This document shows positions 27,436 to 37,561 of a DNA stretch of 59,908 bases, piece after piece. The DNA comes from Deltaproteobacteria bacterium. GTDB lineage: Bacteria; Desulfobacterota; GWC2-55-46. A model generated the notes under the pieces. That model was not told where the DNA came from and made no database searches. It saw nothing but the letters and a program-made list of their open reading frames with translations. A program made the position numbers and the translations under genes. How positions within the stretch are numbered: the stretch's first letter is position 1; each line of letters starts with the position of its first letter. The DNA lies in assembly GCA_016234855.1 (NCBI GenBank), contig JACRNO010000006.1:1-59908 (forward strand), given 5' to 3'.

Positions 27436-27592
27436 TAAAATATATCTGAATAAACCGATTGTAAAATATTTTTACGGCCTGGGAATATCACCGTCCCAAG
27501 AATTTGTCAAACGTTTTTTTTAAGCCGGCAATTAGACATTGCCTCAAATAAAAAAAACCGGGTATCCGACTTTTTAAATATAAGGATTGTGC

Positions 27593-29995
27593 TTAGTTTT
27601 CATCGGATGTAGCACGCAATAATTCCTTAAGTCCCTTAAGCTTATTTTTCATTTCCTCCGTCACGGAAAGGGCTTGCGCCGAGGTGCCGATTATCTTCGG
27701 CGTGATAAGTATGACAAGTTCTGTTTTACCGATTGTGTGAGTGGTATATTTAAACAAGTACCCAAGAAACGGTATATCGCTCAAAAAAGGTATGCCTGAC
27801 GAGGAATCATCCTTCTTCTCCTGGATCAGTCCGCCTATCACAAGCGTTTCGCCGTCTTTAGCCACTACCGAGGTTTCCGCCTCTCTTTTTGTAAACGACG
27901 GATACAACGAACTGCCTACGGTTCTGTCCGTGGATTTATCGCTGACCTCCTGACGCACGCTCATGGCTACCACCCCATCTTCAGTTATATTCGGCGTCAC
28001 GGTAAGCAAAACACCCGTCTTCCTGTATTCTATGTTCTGGACAAGTCCGGCCGTACCCGTTACCGGCGTCTGCGTGCTCTGGGTCGCTATCGGCTCATCG
28101 CTTCCTATATTAATGGAGGCTTTCTCATAATTTTTAACGACTATGTGCGGATTACTCAATACATTAAGCTTTCCAGTGGACGCCATCGCCTGAATGATGC
28201 CGAAAAACCGTGAGGCATCGGTCGCAAAAACGGTCAAACCCGCGGGGGATGCAGTGCCGATTGGCGGCGTAGGCGATATCGAACCTGCAGGGTCTTTTAG
28301 CGCCGCGGCAGCAATCCCTGTATTTTGCTGGATATTCGTATTTCCCGATAACAATGACCATTGGATGCCGAACTTCGTGGTCTCGTCAAGCTTGACCTCC
28401 GCTATCAAGGCGTCTATCAGTACCTGCTTGGACGGGTGGTCCAGGTCCTTTAGCGTGTTTAATACATTCTGATAATCAGCCTGCGATGCCTGGATAATAA
28501 GCGCATTGGACGGCTCATAAAGGAATATCCTGACATTACCGCCGACAGCGTCCTGTTTGGCGGCTTGTGACTGCCCCTGTGCGCCGGAAGAAGCCTGGCG
28601 CGAGCCCCCGGCTTCAGAGGATGGCTGTTTCACCGGCTCTCCGGCCGCGGAAGCCGTCTTCCCGCCGTATATCTGGTCGAGAATGGCCTTAAGAGTGGAA
28701 GCCTTGTCGTTTTTTACATAATATATCCTGCTCGACATGCCTGACGTAGTGGTAAGGTCAAGCTTTTTTATCCATTCTTTCACCTGATTCAATAACGCCT
28801 CATTCGTTGCGAACATGACAAGGCTGTTAAGACGCTCAATCGGTATAATAGCCAATTGCCCAGGCTCCTTACCGATACCGAGAGCGGAGAGTATCTCGGT
28901 TAGTTCCTTATGGAGGGTTTTTACATCCACGTTGACGGGCTCAATCGAGATATTCATCCTCTTGAACGCATCGGTATCGAGCACCTTTATTATATCAAGT
29001 ATTTTCTTTATGCCGGAAGCTATGTCGGTGACAACCAGTGTGTTTGCCTTGGCGTAATTCTGCACGCTTCCGGCGGGAGAGACCAAAGGCTGAAGCACGG
29101 GTATCAACTCTCCGACGGAAATAAATTCTATCGGGACTATCTGCGTTATAACCCTGTCCCCAGGCGGAACCGCGTCAATGTCCCTGTCACTCCTTACATC
29201 GACCGAGCGCTGTTTCGCCGTTGCCGCTTGGACTATCTTATAGTAATCACCGGTTTTTACAGCCGACAGCCCCTGCACGTCAAGAATGGATTCGAATATC
29301 CCGAAAACGTCCTTCTTTGGAACCGGCTTTGCAGTCTGAATGGTGATCCGTGCCGATATGCCGGGGCCTACTATGAAATTCTCTCCTGTTATCTCGCCGA
29401 CAACTCGCACAATGTCCATAAGATTAGCGTCAACGAAGTTCAATACTGCCGTATCAGGCTTTTTTTGATCTGCCGGATGCGAAGCAATTACGGGTTTTTC
29501 AGTCTTTATGTTTTCAATGGCTGTGTTTTCAGCCGGCTTAATCTCGACAGGCATAACCTCAGCGGATTTAGACCCGGCAGCCTTGGCCTCGACAGGCTTA
29601 ACCTCAGCGGGCTTAGACCCGGCAGGTCTGGCTTTAACCGGCTTGGCCTTAACCGGTTTGATTCCGGCTGATTTATTATTCTCCGGCCTGGCTTTCTGAC
29701 TAACCGCAGGTGAAGCGGCATGAGGCGTTTTTATCTCCGCGAAGTTGAAATCCTGAGCCTCCTGCCCAGCCGCAAGGCAAAGAGATGACGTCGTAATGCC
29801 CGTCATCAATAAAAACGATGTCAGCCATATGCAGCGCCGTTTAAAGGGCGGCATCGCATTGTTCAACCACTTTAAAGCCTGTTGTTGTCTCATAGCCATC
29901 CAATCTTCCATAAATTGAGCCCCATAAATTGAGCCCCATGAAAAATATGAGAAATTATCAATCTTACGCAACCTTAAGACAATTGGCTCCTTCAC
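27593..29995 (-). CDS. gspD: Type II secretion system secretin
   Basis: N-domains (VDANLMDIVRVVGEITGENFIVGP) and secretin domain (VLIDALIAEVKLDETTKFGIQW...IPFLSDIPFLGYLFKYTTHTIGKTELVILITPKII). Confidence 0.95.
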   Translation of the reverse strand: MKEPIVLRLRKIDNFSYFSWGSIYGAQFMEDWMAMRQQQALKWLNNAMPPFKRRCIWLTSFLLMTGITTSSLCLAAGQEAQDFNFAEIKTPHAASPAVSQKARPENNKSAGIKPVKAKPVKARPAGSKPAEVKPVEAKAAGSKSAEVMPVEIKPAENTAIENIKTEKPVIASHPADQKKPDTAVLNFVDANLMDIVRVVGEITGENFIVGPGISARITIQTAKPVPKKDVFGIFESILDVQGLSAVKTGDYYKIVQAATAKQRSVDVRSDRDIDAVPPGDRVITQIVPIEFISVGELIPVLQPLVSPAGSVQNYAKANTLVVTDIASGIKKILDIIKVLDTDAFKRMNISIEPVNVDVKTLHKELTEILSALGIGKEPGQLAIIPIERLNSLVMFATNEALLNQVKEWIKKLDLTTTSGMSSRIYYVKNDKASTLKAILDQIYGGKTASAAGEPVKQPSSEAGGSRQASSGAQGQSQAAKQDAVGGNVRIFLYEPSNALIIQASQADYQNVLNTLKDLDHPSKQVLIDALIAEVKLDETTKFGIQWSLLSGNTNIQQNTGIAAAALKDPAGSISPTPPIGTASPAGLTVFATDASRFFGIIQAMASTGKLNVLSNPHIVVKNYEKASINIGSDEPIATQSTQTPVTGTAGLVQNIEYRKTGVLLTVTPNITEDGVVAMSVRQEVSDKSTDRTVGSSLYPSFTKREAETSVVAKDGETLVIGGLIQEKKDDSSSGIPFLSDIPFLGYLFKYTTHTIGKTELVILITPKIIGTSAQALSVTEEMKNKLKGLKELLRATSDEN

Positions 29996-29997
29996 CT

Positions 29998-30621
29998 CTA
30001 CGGCTGAGTCATGCCGTCAGACGTCCTCTGGTTTACAGGTATTACAGGCCTGCCCGCGGGGATTTGGGGGTCTGGCGGCAAATTTGCCGCCGGCATTTGA
30101 GACTGCGCCTGCGGATGCGCCCCTTTCGCAGAAACCGTTATTATAATATTACCGTCTCCTTCCAACAACACCTCATCAGCCCGTATCTCCTTAACTACAA
30201 ACCCGCCAATGCCGTCTCCGATGCCGTACATAGACGTCCCCTTTTCCGGCGCATCTACGTTTATCATCGCCTTACTCGCGTCCCCCATCATCATCGTCCC
30301 CACCAGTGTCAGCTTTGGCATTGGTTTCTGCGGTAAATGAGGCCTCGCGGCATACGCCTCAGGGACCTTTCCCATGGAACCGCGGGTTATGCTAAAAATG
30401 TTCTTTCTCGATATAACGTCAAATGATGCCTGAGGAGGAACGATATCGTCCGTATCTCTCTGAAACGCCTTTTTGCCGCCGGCAGACGGCGGCGCCGGCA
30501 CGACACCCCGGCCAAGCCATATCTTTGCAAACCAAATCAGCAATAGAACACAAACCGCCGCAAGACAGATATTAATCATTTTATGCCAATTCGCCATTTT
30601 ACCCGCGGCCCGCAATCCCAA
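29998..30621 (-). CDS. gspC: Type II secretion GspC-like protein
   Basis: Single N-terminal TM, homology region with LVGTMMMGDASKAMINVDAPEKGTSMYGIGDGIGGFVVKEIRADEVLLEGDG; adjacent to gspD. Confidence 0.82.
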   Translation of the reverse strand: MGLRAAGKMANWHKMINICLAAVCVLLLIWFAKIWLGRGVVPAPPSAGGKKAFQRDTDDIVPPQASFDVISRKNIFSITRGSMGKVPEAYAARPHLPQKPMPKLTLVGTMMMGDASKAMINVDAPEKGTSMYGIGDGIGGFVVKEIRADEVLLEGDGNIIITVSAKGAHPQAQSQMPAANLPPDPQIPAGRPVIPVNQRTSDGMTQP

Positions 30622-30635
30622 AATACATATCCGGC

Positions 30636-31226
30636 TTACCGCCTGTAGGAATCCTCTGCAATGCCCTTTTTCATAGCCCCTTCAACCGTCATCACCACAT
30701 CCAGCATTATCGGGTTCCTCGAGTCCTCGGGCCTGAGCTTCAAACGCCTTACGCCGATGACCATCGGCGAAGAGATGATATCGTACATCATGTCCTTTAC
30801 CTGATACATCTCTGCCCTAAACTGAAATTCAACGGGTATTTTCAGGTAAACCCCTTCTTCCGAAAAAGGGAGCATCCTTTCGGACGAGACGACAACCCCT
30901 CTCTTTTTTGAGATTTCCCTGAATGCCTTCTGCAATTTTGCCGCTGCCACCGGCGGCCTTTCGGCGGCAAGAAGCCCCTTTTCAAACGTGTCCGCCTTCT
31001 TTTCGGCTGACCTAAGCAATTCTTCGACGCCGGAACTGTCGGAGAGGAAAGCAGCTGATATGGAATAAAGCTCGGCCTTTGTTTCTATCTCCTGCCTTAC
31101 GGACAGATGATACCTGTAACCGGCGCGGATAAGTATAAGTGAAGCCAGTATGATAATCAGCGCAATCCCGGCGGATAAACGCCTGTTTTTTTCAAACAGC
31201 CTCGAAACCGTTCGCATTGTTATCAC
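30636..31226 (-). CDS. gspM: Type II secretion GspM-like protein
   Basis: N-terminal TM plus coiled coil, position between gspL and gspC. Confidence 0.7.
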   Translation of the reverse strand: MITMRTVSRLFEKNRRLSAGIALIIILASLILIRAGYRYHLSVRQEIETKAELYSISAAFLSDSSGVEELLRSAEKKADTFEKGLLAAERPPVAAAKLQKAFREISKKRGVVVSSERMLPFSEEGVYLKIPVEFQFRAEMYQVKDMMYDIISSPMVIGVRRLKLRPEDSRNPIMLDVVMTVEGAMKKGIAEDSYRR

Positions 31227-32608
31227 AACCGCGCTCCGTCCGCACCGCCGTTCTTGCCCTTTATCCCGGCCTTAATTCTGAATCGCTCCATACCTTCGGA
31301 AGTTTTTGTGATAGGCCCTACGAATTCAACGTCCTTCAAAAACTCGGACTGTTCCAGTGATAAAACAAGTGAAGAGGCCTGTCCTGAAAGTCCTTCCACG
31401 AAGATAGCATCACCGGAATATTCATAGGCCGTAAACCGCGTGCCGCCTGGCAGCAATTGCGACAACTCTTTTAAAACCGCAAGGCAATCCAAGGTACCGT
31501 TATCGATGTTTCTTAGTATCTTTATACGTTCATCCGCAGTTTGAAGACCTATCTTCAATTTTCTGACGTTGCCGGTCTCCCCTTCCGTGCTTGCTATCGC
31601 GGACTCGACTCTCATCAAGGAAATCTTGTCTTGCGTCAAATACGAAACTCCAACCAAAAAAAGCAGCGCGAGCGCCGCGCCTGCAAGCTTAAAGGTGAGC
31701 GCCGCCTGCCCTCCCTTATTTTCTGCGGCGTCAGGAAATACGTTGACATTAAATGCCCCCAAACCAAGCGCGCCGAGCGCAAGGCCGAGAGAACAGGAAT
31801 CAGCCGTCTTCCCGAAAATCTTGTCATCGGCGGCGCCGGTATCTATTTCGACGCCGGTATTCGCCGCGCGTTTCATAACGGTGAGCAGTTCCTCGTCAAA
31901 TTGCTCCTCCGAGGCTGCGACCACCGCATAACGCCCATCGCCGACCGCGCATTTATGCAGCGAAGCGCCTGAAAACTTGAGCGCCCTTTTCAGCGAATCC
32001 GTCCATCTCCCGTCCGGATCGATTTTAACGCTTCTCGAATCCACCGGGATCAATTTGTTGAACGCGTCTATATATACGTCACCGCGCGACACCCATACAC
32101 GGCAAACGCCCTTATCCCGCAATATTTTCTTTTGATGGGAAAGGGTATTATAATAGGCCACCCTTGTTGAAGCGCAGTATGCCGGCTTTATCCCCGCGCC
32201 GCCTAACAATCCCACGGCCCCGTCAACCACATCCTTCCTGACGGCCTCAAAAAATACGGAGTATAACCCGTTAGTTTTACCAAGGACTTTATAGCCGTAA
32301 TAAACGTCAGTTACCGGCAGAGGAATGTGCTTCTCAATCTCGAACTTGACTACGCCGCGCAGCGCCTCCAGGCCCGGAGCGGGAAGTTCAACGACTTTAG
32401 ACATTGAGTGCACTCTCTGTATTCCAATGGCCGTCCTTGCAGCCCTTCCTCCCGGCGCCGAGATCAGACGCATAAGCTCTTCAACCTTCTCCGTGTCGGA
32501 GCCTGCCCGAAGAGAATATGACCCCTTCACTTTAATGCCGAAGATATTTTTTTCGACATGCGTGACCTTCCATGCGTCTTCGCGCATCTCTATTCCGTAT
32601 GCGTTCAT
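31223..32608 (-). CDS. gspL: Type II secretion GspL / PilM-like protein
   Basis: Actin-like fold region (VVKFEIEKHIPLPVTDVYYGYKV), central TM, periplasmic LPGGTRFTAYEYSGDAIFVEGLS; overlaps gspM start. Confidence 0.82.
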   Translation of the reverse strand: MNAYGIEMREDAWKVTHVEKNIFGIKVKGSYSLRAGSDTEKVEELMRLISAPGGRAARTAIGIQRVHSMSKVVELPAPGLEALRGVVKFEIEKHIPLPVTDVYYGYKVLGKTNGLYSVFFEAVRKDVVDGAVGLLGGAGIKPAYCASTRVAYYNTLSHQKKILRDKGVCRVWVSRGDVYIDAFNKLIPVDSRSVKIDPDGRWTDSLKRALKFSGASLHKCAVGDGRYAVVAASEEQFDEELLTVMKRAANTGVEIDTGAADDKIFGKTADSCSLGLALGALGLGAFNVNVFPDAAENKGGQAALTFKLAGAALALLFLVGVSYLTQDKISLMRVESAIASTEGETGNVRKLKIGLQTADERIKILRNIDNGTLDCLAVLKELSQLLPGGTRFTAYEYSGDAIFVEGLSGQASSLVLSLEQSEFLKDVEFVGPITKTSEGMERFRIKAGIKGKNGGADGARL

Positions 32609-32743
32609 ATACCGTTATATATCGTCTGATGATGCAAAAGCCGCATCCTCGGCGACATTCGAAGATTAAACGCCGGTCTGATATCCATGCCGCCCAAGAT
32701 GCCGCAAGAGAATACAAACGTCACGGCCTCCTGAGAATTACAC

Positions 32744-33766
32744 TCAGTGCGGCGCATGTTCCCCTTCCTTCCAGTAGATAAGTTTTACTTCATTCGCAGC
32801 CGTTTTTTCTGCTATTGCCTTAACGGATATCATTATCTTCTCGGATTCACCCGTGGACTCTATCAAGAAAACGTTGGACGTTACGGCGCCGCCGTATATA
32901 GGCTGTTCAAAAAATCCCTCCGTCTCGCGTCTGGCCAAAATCTCATTCGTCCGGCCTTTTCCAAAAACGGACTCCAGGACGGGTTCCGCCGCGGTATTGA
33001 TATTTACGCTTCCGCCTCCCTTCGCAGTGACAAACCGCGCAATGCCCATGTAATCCTCTCCAACGGCATTTTTACCGGTATTATCTTCGATATCAATATC
33101 GCCACCCAGCGGCACGTTACCGCTCCCGTAAAAAACCGCCGGCGTCATGCCTTTAACAAGCAGCATATCCTCCACGCTCTCAAACCGGCCGTTCCTTGCC
33201 GCGTATGGCGATGGAAGAGACATGTAATACTCGCTCTCCGCGCCGTTCAGGCGATAATCGCTGTCTGCATCGCGCCAGTCGAGCATTGCATCCGCTATGA
33301 CGTCAAGTTCCGATCCGCTCACGCCGGTTTTCCTTAAAAGCGCCGCGATCATATCGCGCGAAGAGGTATTTATATCGAGTCTTCCGTTTTCATCGGTAAT
33401 TGAATATTTAACCGTGCCCTGTTCAAGCGTAACCGCTCTATCACCGGCAGGCGTCTTGATGACGCCTGCTTTTCTTCCGGCAAAGGCGACATTCCCGTCA
33501 TTATCGAGGTATACGATACGGTAGCCGCTCATTATTTCGCCAAGCGCAAGATTTATCCCCGCCTTGGCGAGATACAGAGCCCTTGTCTCATTTTTGAAAT
33601 TCCGTACCGCCAGCGTCTCGACCTTCATCGAATAAGCAAATTCGGCGGCCAGCACCGCAAGGAGCGTCATTACCCACAAGACCATCACCAGGGCAACGCC
33701 GCGCTCTCCCGATAATGTTTTGCGCCATTCGGGCTTTTTCCTTCCGCCGCACTCATTCATCTCCAC
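32744..33766 (-). CDS. gspK: Type II secretion minor pseudopilin GspK
   Basis: ERGVALVMVLWVMTLLAVLAAEFAYSMKVE prepilin-like N-terminus and GspK SAM-like region (DENGRLDINTSSRDMIAALLRKTG, SVEDMLLVKGMTPAVFYG). Confidence 0.9.
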   Translation of the reverse strand: MEMNECGGRKKPEWRKTLSGERGVALVMVLWVMTLLAVLAAEFAYSMKVETLAVRNFKNETRALYLAKAGINLALGEIMSGYRIVYLDNDGNVAFAGRKAGVIKTPAGDRAVTLEQGTVKYSITDENGRLDINTSSRDMIAALLRKTGVSGSELDVIADAMLDWRDADSDYRLNGAESEYYMSLPSPYAARNGRFESVEDMLLVKGMTPAVFYGSGNVPLGGDIDIEDNTGKNAVGEDYMGIARFVTAKGGGSVNINTAAEPVLESVFGKGRTNEILARRETEGFFEQPIYGGAVTSNVFLIESTGESEKIMISVKAIAEKTAANEVKLIYWKEGEHAPH

Positions 33767-33836
33767 TCACATGATTCAACCCGGCCTATAACGCGCGGCT
33801 TGAACGCCTGAACTGTGTAAAAACGATTTCGACACC

Positions 33837-34502
33837 TCAGCTCGACACGCCTACGGCGCTCAAAACCGTAAGCGCCGGGGCGCCGCCCTTAAAATTGACG
33901 ACGACCCTTACCGCGCGCGGCAGACCTTTTTTCACACCGGCATCCCAACTCTCTTCCCACTTACCGTCAGGCGACGCATACTCGAAAGCGACATCCCGCA
34001 CCCCCGGCTCCAGTTGCACCACCATGCCCCCCCCGTCATCCGCAAGCGTGTCTGACGTGACGGCTTTCTCTCTAACCGTAAGCACATCATCCTTAACGGA
34101 ATAATAAACCCATTTAAAGCCGAAATAAGGGAGATTGTTTCCCTGCCCGGTAAAAGACGTCACAAAGCCCACGCTGTCGCGCATACCGGTAAAAACCAAT
34201 TCCCTTGATCTGCCATTGACGGCGGTATACGGATACATAGAGGCAACCTCCCTGGAAAATCTGGAAAAGATGCCTCTTTCGACCCTGCCAGCCTCTGTAA
34301 CCGCCTCGCCTTTTTCCTTCGACCTTATACCGAGCCTTAATGCGGAAAGCGTCATAGCCAGCACAATCCCAAGAATCGTGATCGCCATGACCGTCTCTAT
34401 CAGCGTAAACCCGTTCTGCGGCCCAAGGCCCGCGGTCTTCTCAGGCCAGAACCGGCTTTGCGCCCGCATACCTTTCTTGTTTAAGAGTCCGGCTAAATAC
34501 AT
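33837..34502 (-). CDS. gspJ: Type II secretion minor pseudopilin GspJ
   Basis: Prepilin motif NGFTLIETVMAITILGIVLAMTLSALRLG; position in cluster. Confidence 0.85.
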   Translation of the reverse strand: MYLAGLLNKKGMRAQSRFWPEKTAGLGPQNGFTLIETVMAITILGIVLAMTLSALRLGIRSKEKGEAVTEAGRVERGIFSRFSREVASMYPYTAVNGRSRELVFTGMRDSVGFVTSFTGQGNNLPYFGFKWVYYSVKDDVLTVREKAVTSDTLADDGGGMVVQLEPGVRDVAFEYASPDGKWEESWDAGVKKGLPRAVRVVVNFKGGAPALTVLSAVGVSS

Positions 34503-34504
34503 GA

Positions 34505-34939
34505 CTATAATTTTCGGCGAACTTCTTTTCCGTATACTTTCAGAGTCTCCAACGCGTATTCCTTCCGGCCTTCCGGATTCCTGACTTTGACGGCCACCCT
34601 GTATATGATTATGCCTCGGTCATAGGCAAGGGCTCCGGTATCATATCTGTCAACCGCCACCGTCCATTCATAACCGTCCGCGGCTGCGCCGCTCCTGACG
34701 CCTTCCTCTGGCGCATCGTTGAGAAGCGCCTCATTCATCTTCTCTTCAGCGTGCAAAACAGCCGCTGTATAGTCCCGAGCGGCCTTTGCCGAATTCAGCC
34801 CGCCTGAGAACAGCTGCAAAGCCATCAGCACGCCGAAGCCCGCAATCGCAAGCGCCGCCATTACCTCAAGCAAAGTGAACCCGCCTTGCGCTTCACCCGT
34901 AAACCGCGGGCCAGGTCTTTTAAAGATCTCGGGTTTCAT
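34505..34939 (-). CDS. gspI: Type II secretion minor pseudopilin GspI
   Basis: Prepilin motif GGFTLLEVMAALAIAGFGVLMALQLFSGG; position. Confidence 0.85.
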   Translation of the reverse strand: MKPEIFKRPGPRFTGEAQGGFTLLEVMAALAIAGFGVLMALQLFSGGLNSAKAARDYTAAVLHAEEKMNEALLNDAPEEGVRSGAAADGYEWTVAVDRYDTGALAYDRGIIIYRVAVKVRNPEGRKEYALETLKVYGKEVRRKL

Positions 34940-35516
34940 TAGCTTGTTCCGTCAGCAAGACCCTGCCCGACATCCGCTCGACCTTCACGATGTAAGCAAT
35001 CTTGCTTCTGTTGTTCCGCACCTCAAAGACGCCGCCGCTGGAATCCCCTCCGGGATAAAACAATAAAACTTCCTTTTCCGCGCAGATTATCCTGTTTTCT
35101 TGATCTGTTTTCACTTCGCGCCGCACTATCCCGGCGCCGCCAAAGCCGGCTGAGACCGTCAACCTGTCTTTGTAGAATTTTACCGCATAAGGTTTTCCAT
35201 CGCTGACGGATAACTCCCTTGCGTTTTTCAAAGTAGCCGCAAGCATCCTGGCAACGGACCTGTGCCTTGCGGAGGAAAGTCCCGACATTACCGCCGGAGA
35301 GACCAGCGCCGTTGACAACCCAAGGATGACAATCACCAGCAAAAGCTCAAAAAGCGTAAAGCCGTTTGCCATGCATGCCCATGTGCCGTCAAATGCGCGC
35401 TTCATGCAAGACGTTACGGCGTCTTTCAAAACGCCGGCAACGCGCGCCATTCTCATTAACGATAAACGGCTGCCGGATTGACCCTCGACCCTATACGTCA
35501 CCGGATGGATCTCCAA
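34920..35516 (-). CDS. gspH: Type II secretion minor pseudopilin GspH
   Basis: Prepilin motif NGFTLFELLLVIVILGLSTALVSPAVMSGL; overlaps gspG and gspI. Confidence 0.83.
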   Translation of the reverse strand: MEIHPVTYRVEGQSGSRLSLMRMARVAGVLKDAVTSCMKRAFDGTWACMANGFTLFELLLVIVILGLSTALVSPAVMSGLSSARHRSVARMLAATLKNARELSVSDGKPYAVKFYKDRLTVSAGFGGAGIVRREVKTDQENRIICAEKEVLLFYPGGDSSGGVFEVRNNRSKIAYIVKVERMSGRVLLTEQANETRDL

Positions 35517-35974
35517 CTGACAATGTCCTGATTATCGCCCTCGCCCCCCGGCGCCCCGTCGTCACCATATGAAATGATATCGTAATCACCGTGCGACCCC
35601 GGCGCGGTATATACGTAAGGGTGTCCCCACTGGTCTTTAGGTATCTCCTTTTTAAGATACGGTCCGTCCCATCTTTCGACGCCGCCCGGTCTTGTCCTCA
35701 GCGCTTCCAGCCCCTCGGTTGAAGACGGATATCTTCCGGTGTCCAATCTGAACTGATCAAGCGCGGCTCCGAAAAGCTCTATCTGCGCCGCGGCGGCCTG
35801 CTGCTTTGATTTCTCCACCTTGCCGAACAATCTCGGCACAACCAAAGCGGCGAGGAGGCCTATAATGATTACCACCACGACCAATTCTATCAACGTGAAC
35901 CCGCTGTTAGCGCGCCACGGCGGCATCAACCGCCCCTTTTCTTCAGTCCCGGCGTCTGCGTTATTTTCTGACAT
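35498..35974 (-). CDS. gspG: Type II secretion major pseudopilin GspG
   Basis: SGFTLIELVVVVIIIGLLAALVVPRLFGKVEKSKQQAAAAQIELFGAALDQFRLDTGRYPSSTEGLEAL...DQWGHPYVYTAPGSHGDYDIISYGDDGAPGGEGDNQDI. Confidence 0.97.
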   Translation of the reverse strand: MSENNADAGTEEKGRLMPPWRANSGFTLIELVVVVIIIGLLAALVVPRLFGKVEKSKQQAAAAQIELFGAALDQFRLDTGRYPSSTEGLEALRTRPGGVERWDGPYLKKEIPKDQWGHPYVYTAPGSHGDYDIISYGDDGAPGGEGDNQDIVSWRSIR

Positions 35975-35983
35975 TTTATACCC

Positions 35984-37210
35984 CTATAGCGGCATCTCGT
36001 TAAGGCTGAATATCGCCATAAGAAGCGATATGACTATAAACCCCACAATAACGGCCATGACGAGTATCAAACCCGGCTCAAGCAGCGTTATCAACCTTTT
36101 TGCCGACGTTCTTATCTCAAGGTCATATTTGTCCGCCAGTTTAAGAAGCATTTCATCAAGCTTTCCCGTCTCCTCGCCAACCGTCAGCATGTGTACGGCT
36201 ATAGCCGAAAACCTGCCGGTCTCTTTGAGCGGCGCAGCGATGCCCCTGCCGGTGCGCACGCCCTCGACTACCGGGATGATGCTTTCCTCAAGGATGACGT
36301 TACCCATCGTGCCGGCGGAAATCCTCAAAGCTTCAATAATCGGCAGTCCGCTTTGCAGCAAGACCCCGAGTGTGCGCGAGAATCTGGAAACGGCGCTCTT
36401 GTGATTAACCGGCCCTATCAACGGCAACCGGCACTTAAATACATCGAAAGACCTTTTGCCTTTCCCGGTCTTAACGTAATGTCTCAACCCTGCCGCGGCC
36501 GCGGCCGCAAAGACCGCCATACCCCACCAGTACCTCCCCATCACGCCGCTTGCGGCGAGCAGTATCCTCGTAGGCAGCGGAAGCGCGGCGCCCATGCCCT
36601 CGAATATGCCCGAAAACTTTGGCACCACGAAAAAAAGCATCACGATGACCGAGCTGCCGCCGGCCAGCGTCAAAAAGAGCGGATAGACCAGCGCCGACTT
36701 TATTTCTTCACGCAATCTGCGGCTGTCTTCCAGAAATCCGTTGAGACGTTCAAGTACGGAATCAAGAGCGCCGGCTGCTTCGCCGGCGCGAATCATGCTT
36801 ATATATACCTTATCAAATATATCGGGGAACTGCTCCAAACATTCCGCCATAGACTTGCCGCCGTGAATGCCTTTATATAACCCTTTTATGACGCCCTTAA
36901 ATGCCGGGTTGTCTTCGAGGTCGGCAAGCAGCGCCAGGGCGTTGTCCAAGGCAAGGCCTGCGTCCAGCAAACTGTGTAGTTCCTGAGTAAAACCGGCAAC
37001 GCAGCCGGACGGAACCCCTTTTGAAAAGTAGCTGCCTATGGCTGCGGCGCTGAGCCCATCGGCATGCCTTTCCCTGCCCTGCCAGACCTTGACGGGGTAA
37101 TACCCCATCTCCTGGAGCCTGTCGACGAGGCTATTCTCATCCGGGGCCTCCAGCGAGCCGCTAACGAGCTTGCCGGATGAATTCGAGGCTTGATAATCAA
37201 ACAAAGCCAT
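35984..37210 (-). CDS. gspF: Type II secretion inner-membrane protein GspF
   Basis: Two T2SSF domains; FTQELHSLLDAGLALDNALALL and SRFSRTLGVLLQSGLPIIEALRIS. Confidence 0.96.
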   Translation of the reverse strand: MALFDYQASNSSGKLVSGSLEAPDENSLVDRLQEMGYYPVKVWQGRERHADGLSAAAIGSYFSKGVPSGCVAGFTQELHSLLDAGLALDNALALLADLEDNPAFKGVIKGLYKGIHGGKSMAECLEQFPDIFDKVYISMIRAGEAAGALDSVLERLNGFLEDSRRLREEIKSALVYPLFLTLAGGSSVIVMLFFVVPKFSGIFEGMGAALPLPTRILLAASGVMGRYWWGMAVFAAAAAAGLRHYVKTGKGKRSFDVFKCRLPLIGPVNHKSAVSRFSRTLGVLLQSGLPIIEALRISAGTMGNVILEESIIPVVEGVRTGRGIAAPLKETGRFSAIAVHMLTVGEETGKLDEMLLKLADKYDLEIRTSAKRLITLLEPGLILVMAVIVGFIVISLLMAIFSLNEMPL

Positions 37211-37561
37211 ATTCGCGACCTCCGTTGATCATCCGCGTGTTTTCGGTTAAACCAAAAACACGGATAATTTTATCACGGACTAACCAGCCTTGGATTGTGG
37301 AGTTGCAGTATAAATGCCGTATACAGTATGACTATATAGGTTGGCGCGAAAATCACAACGTTCGCGCACGTGATGAAGGACAATTGGAAGTGCTTTCCCC
37401 CGATAACGGCCTGTGCTCGCCGTAATGATGCCCGGCGCGGCGCATATATAAACGTTTCGATTATATTCCCGATATTAGCCTTGATTCCAACAGATGATAG
37501 CTTTTTTCCAAAGTATAGTCTATTAAAAAACCGGACGTCGCACGGCGTTTTTTCAACTCCC

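Noticed and set aside
29506-29721. Pro/Leu/Arg repeat ORF in alternate frame of gspD
   Set aside because: Out-of-frame translation of the Lys-Pro-Ala repeat linker of GspD (KPVKAKPVKARPAGSKPAEVKPVE...).
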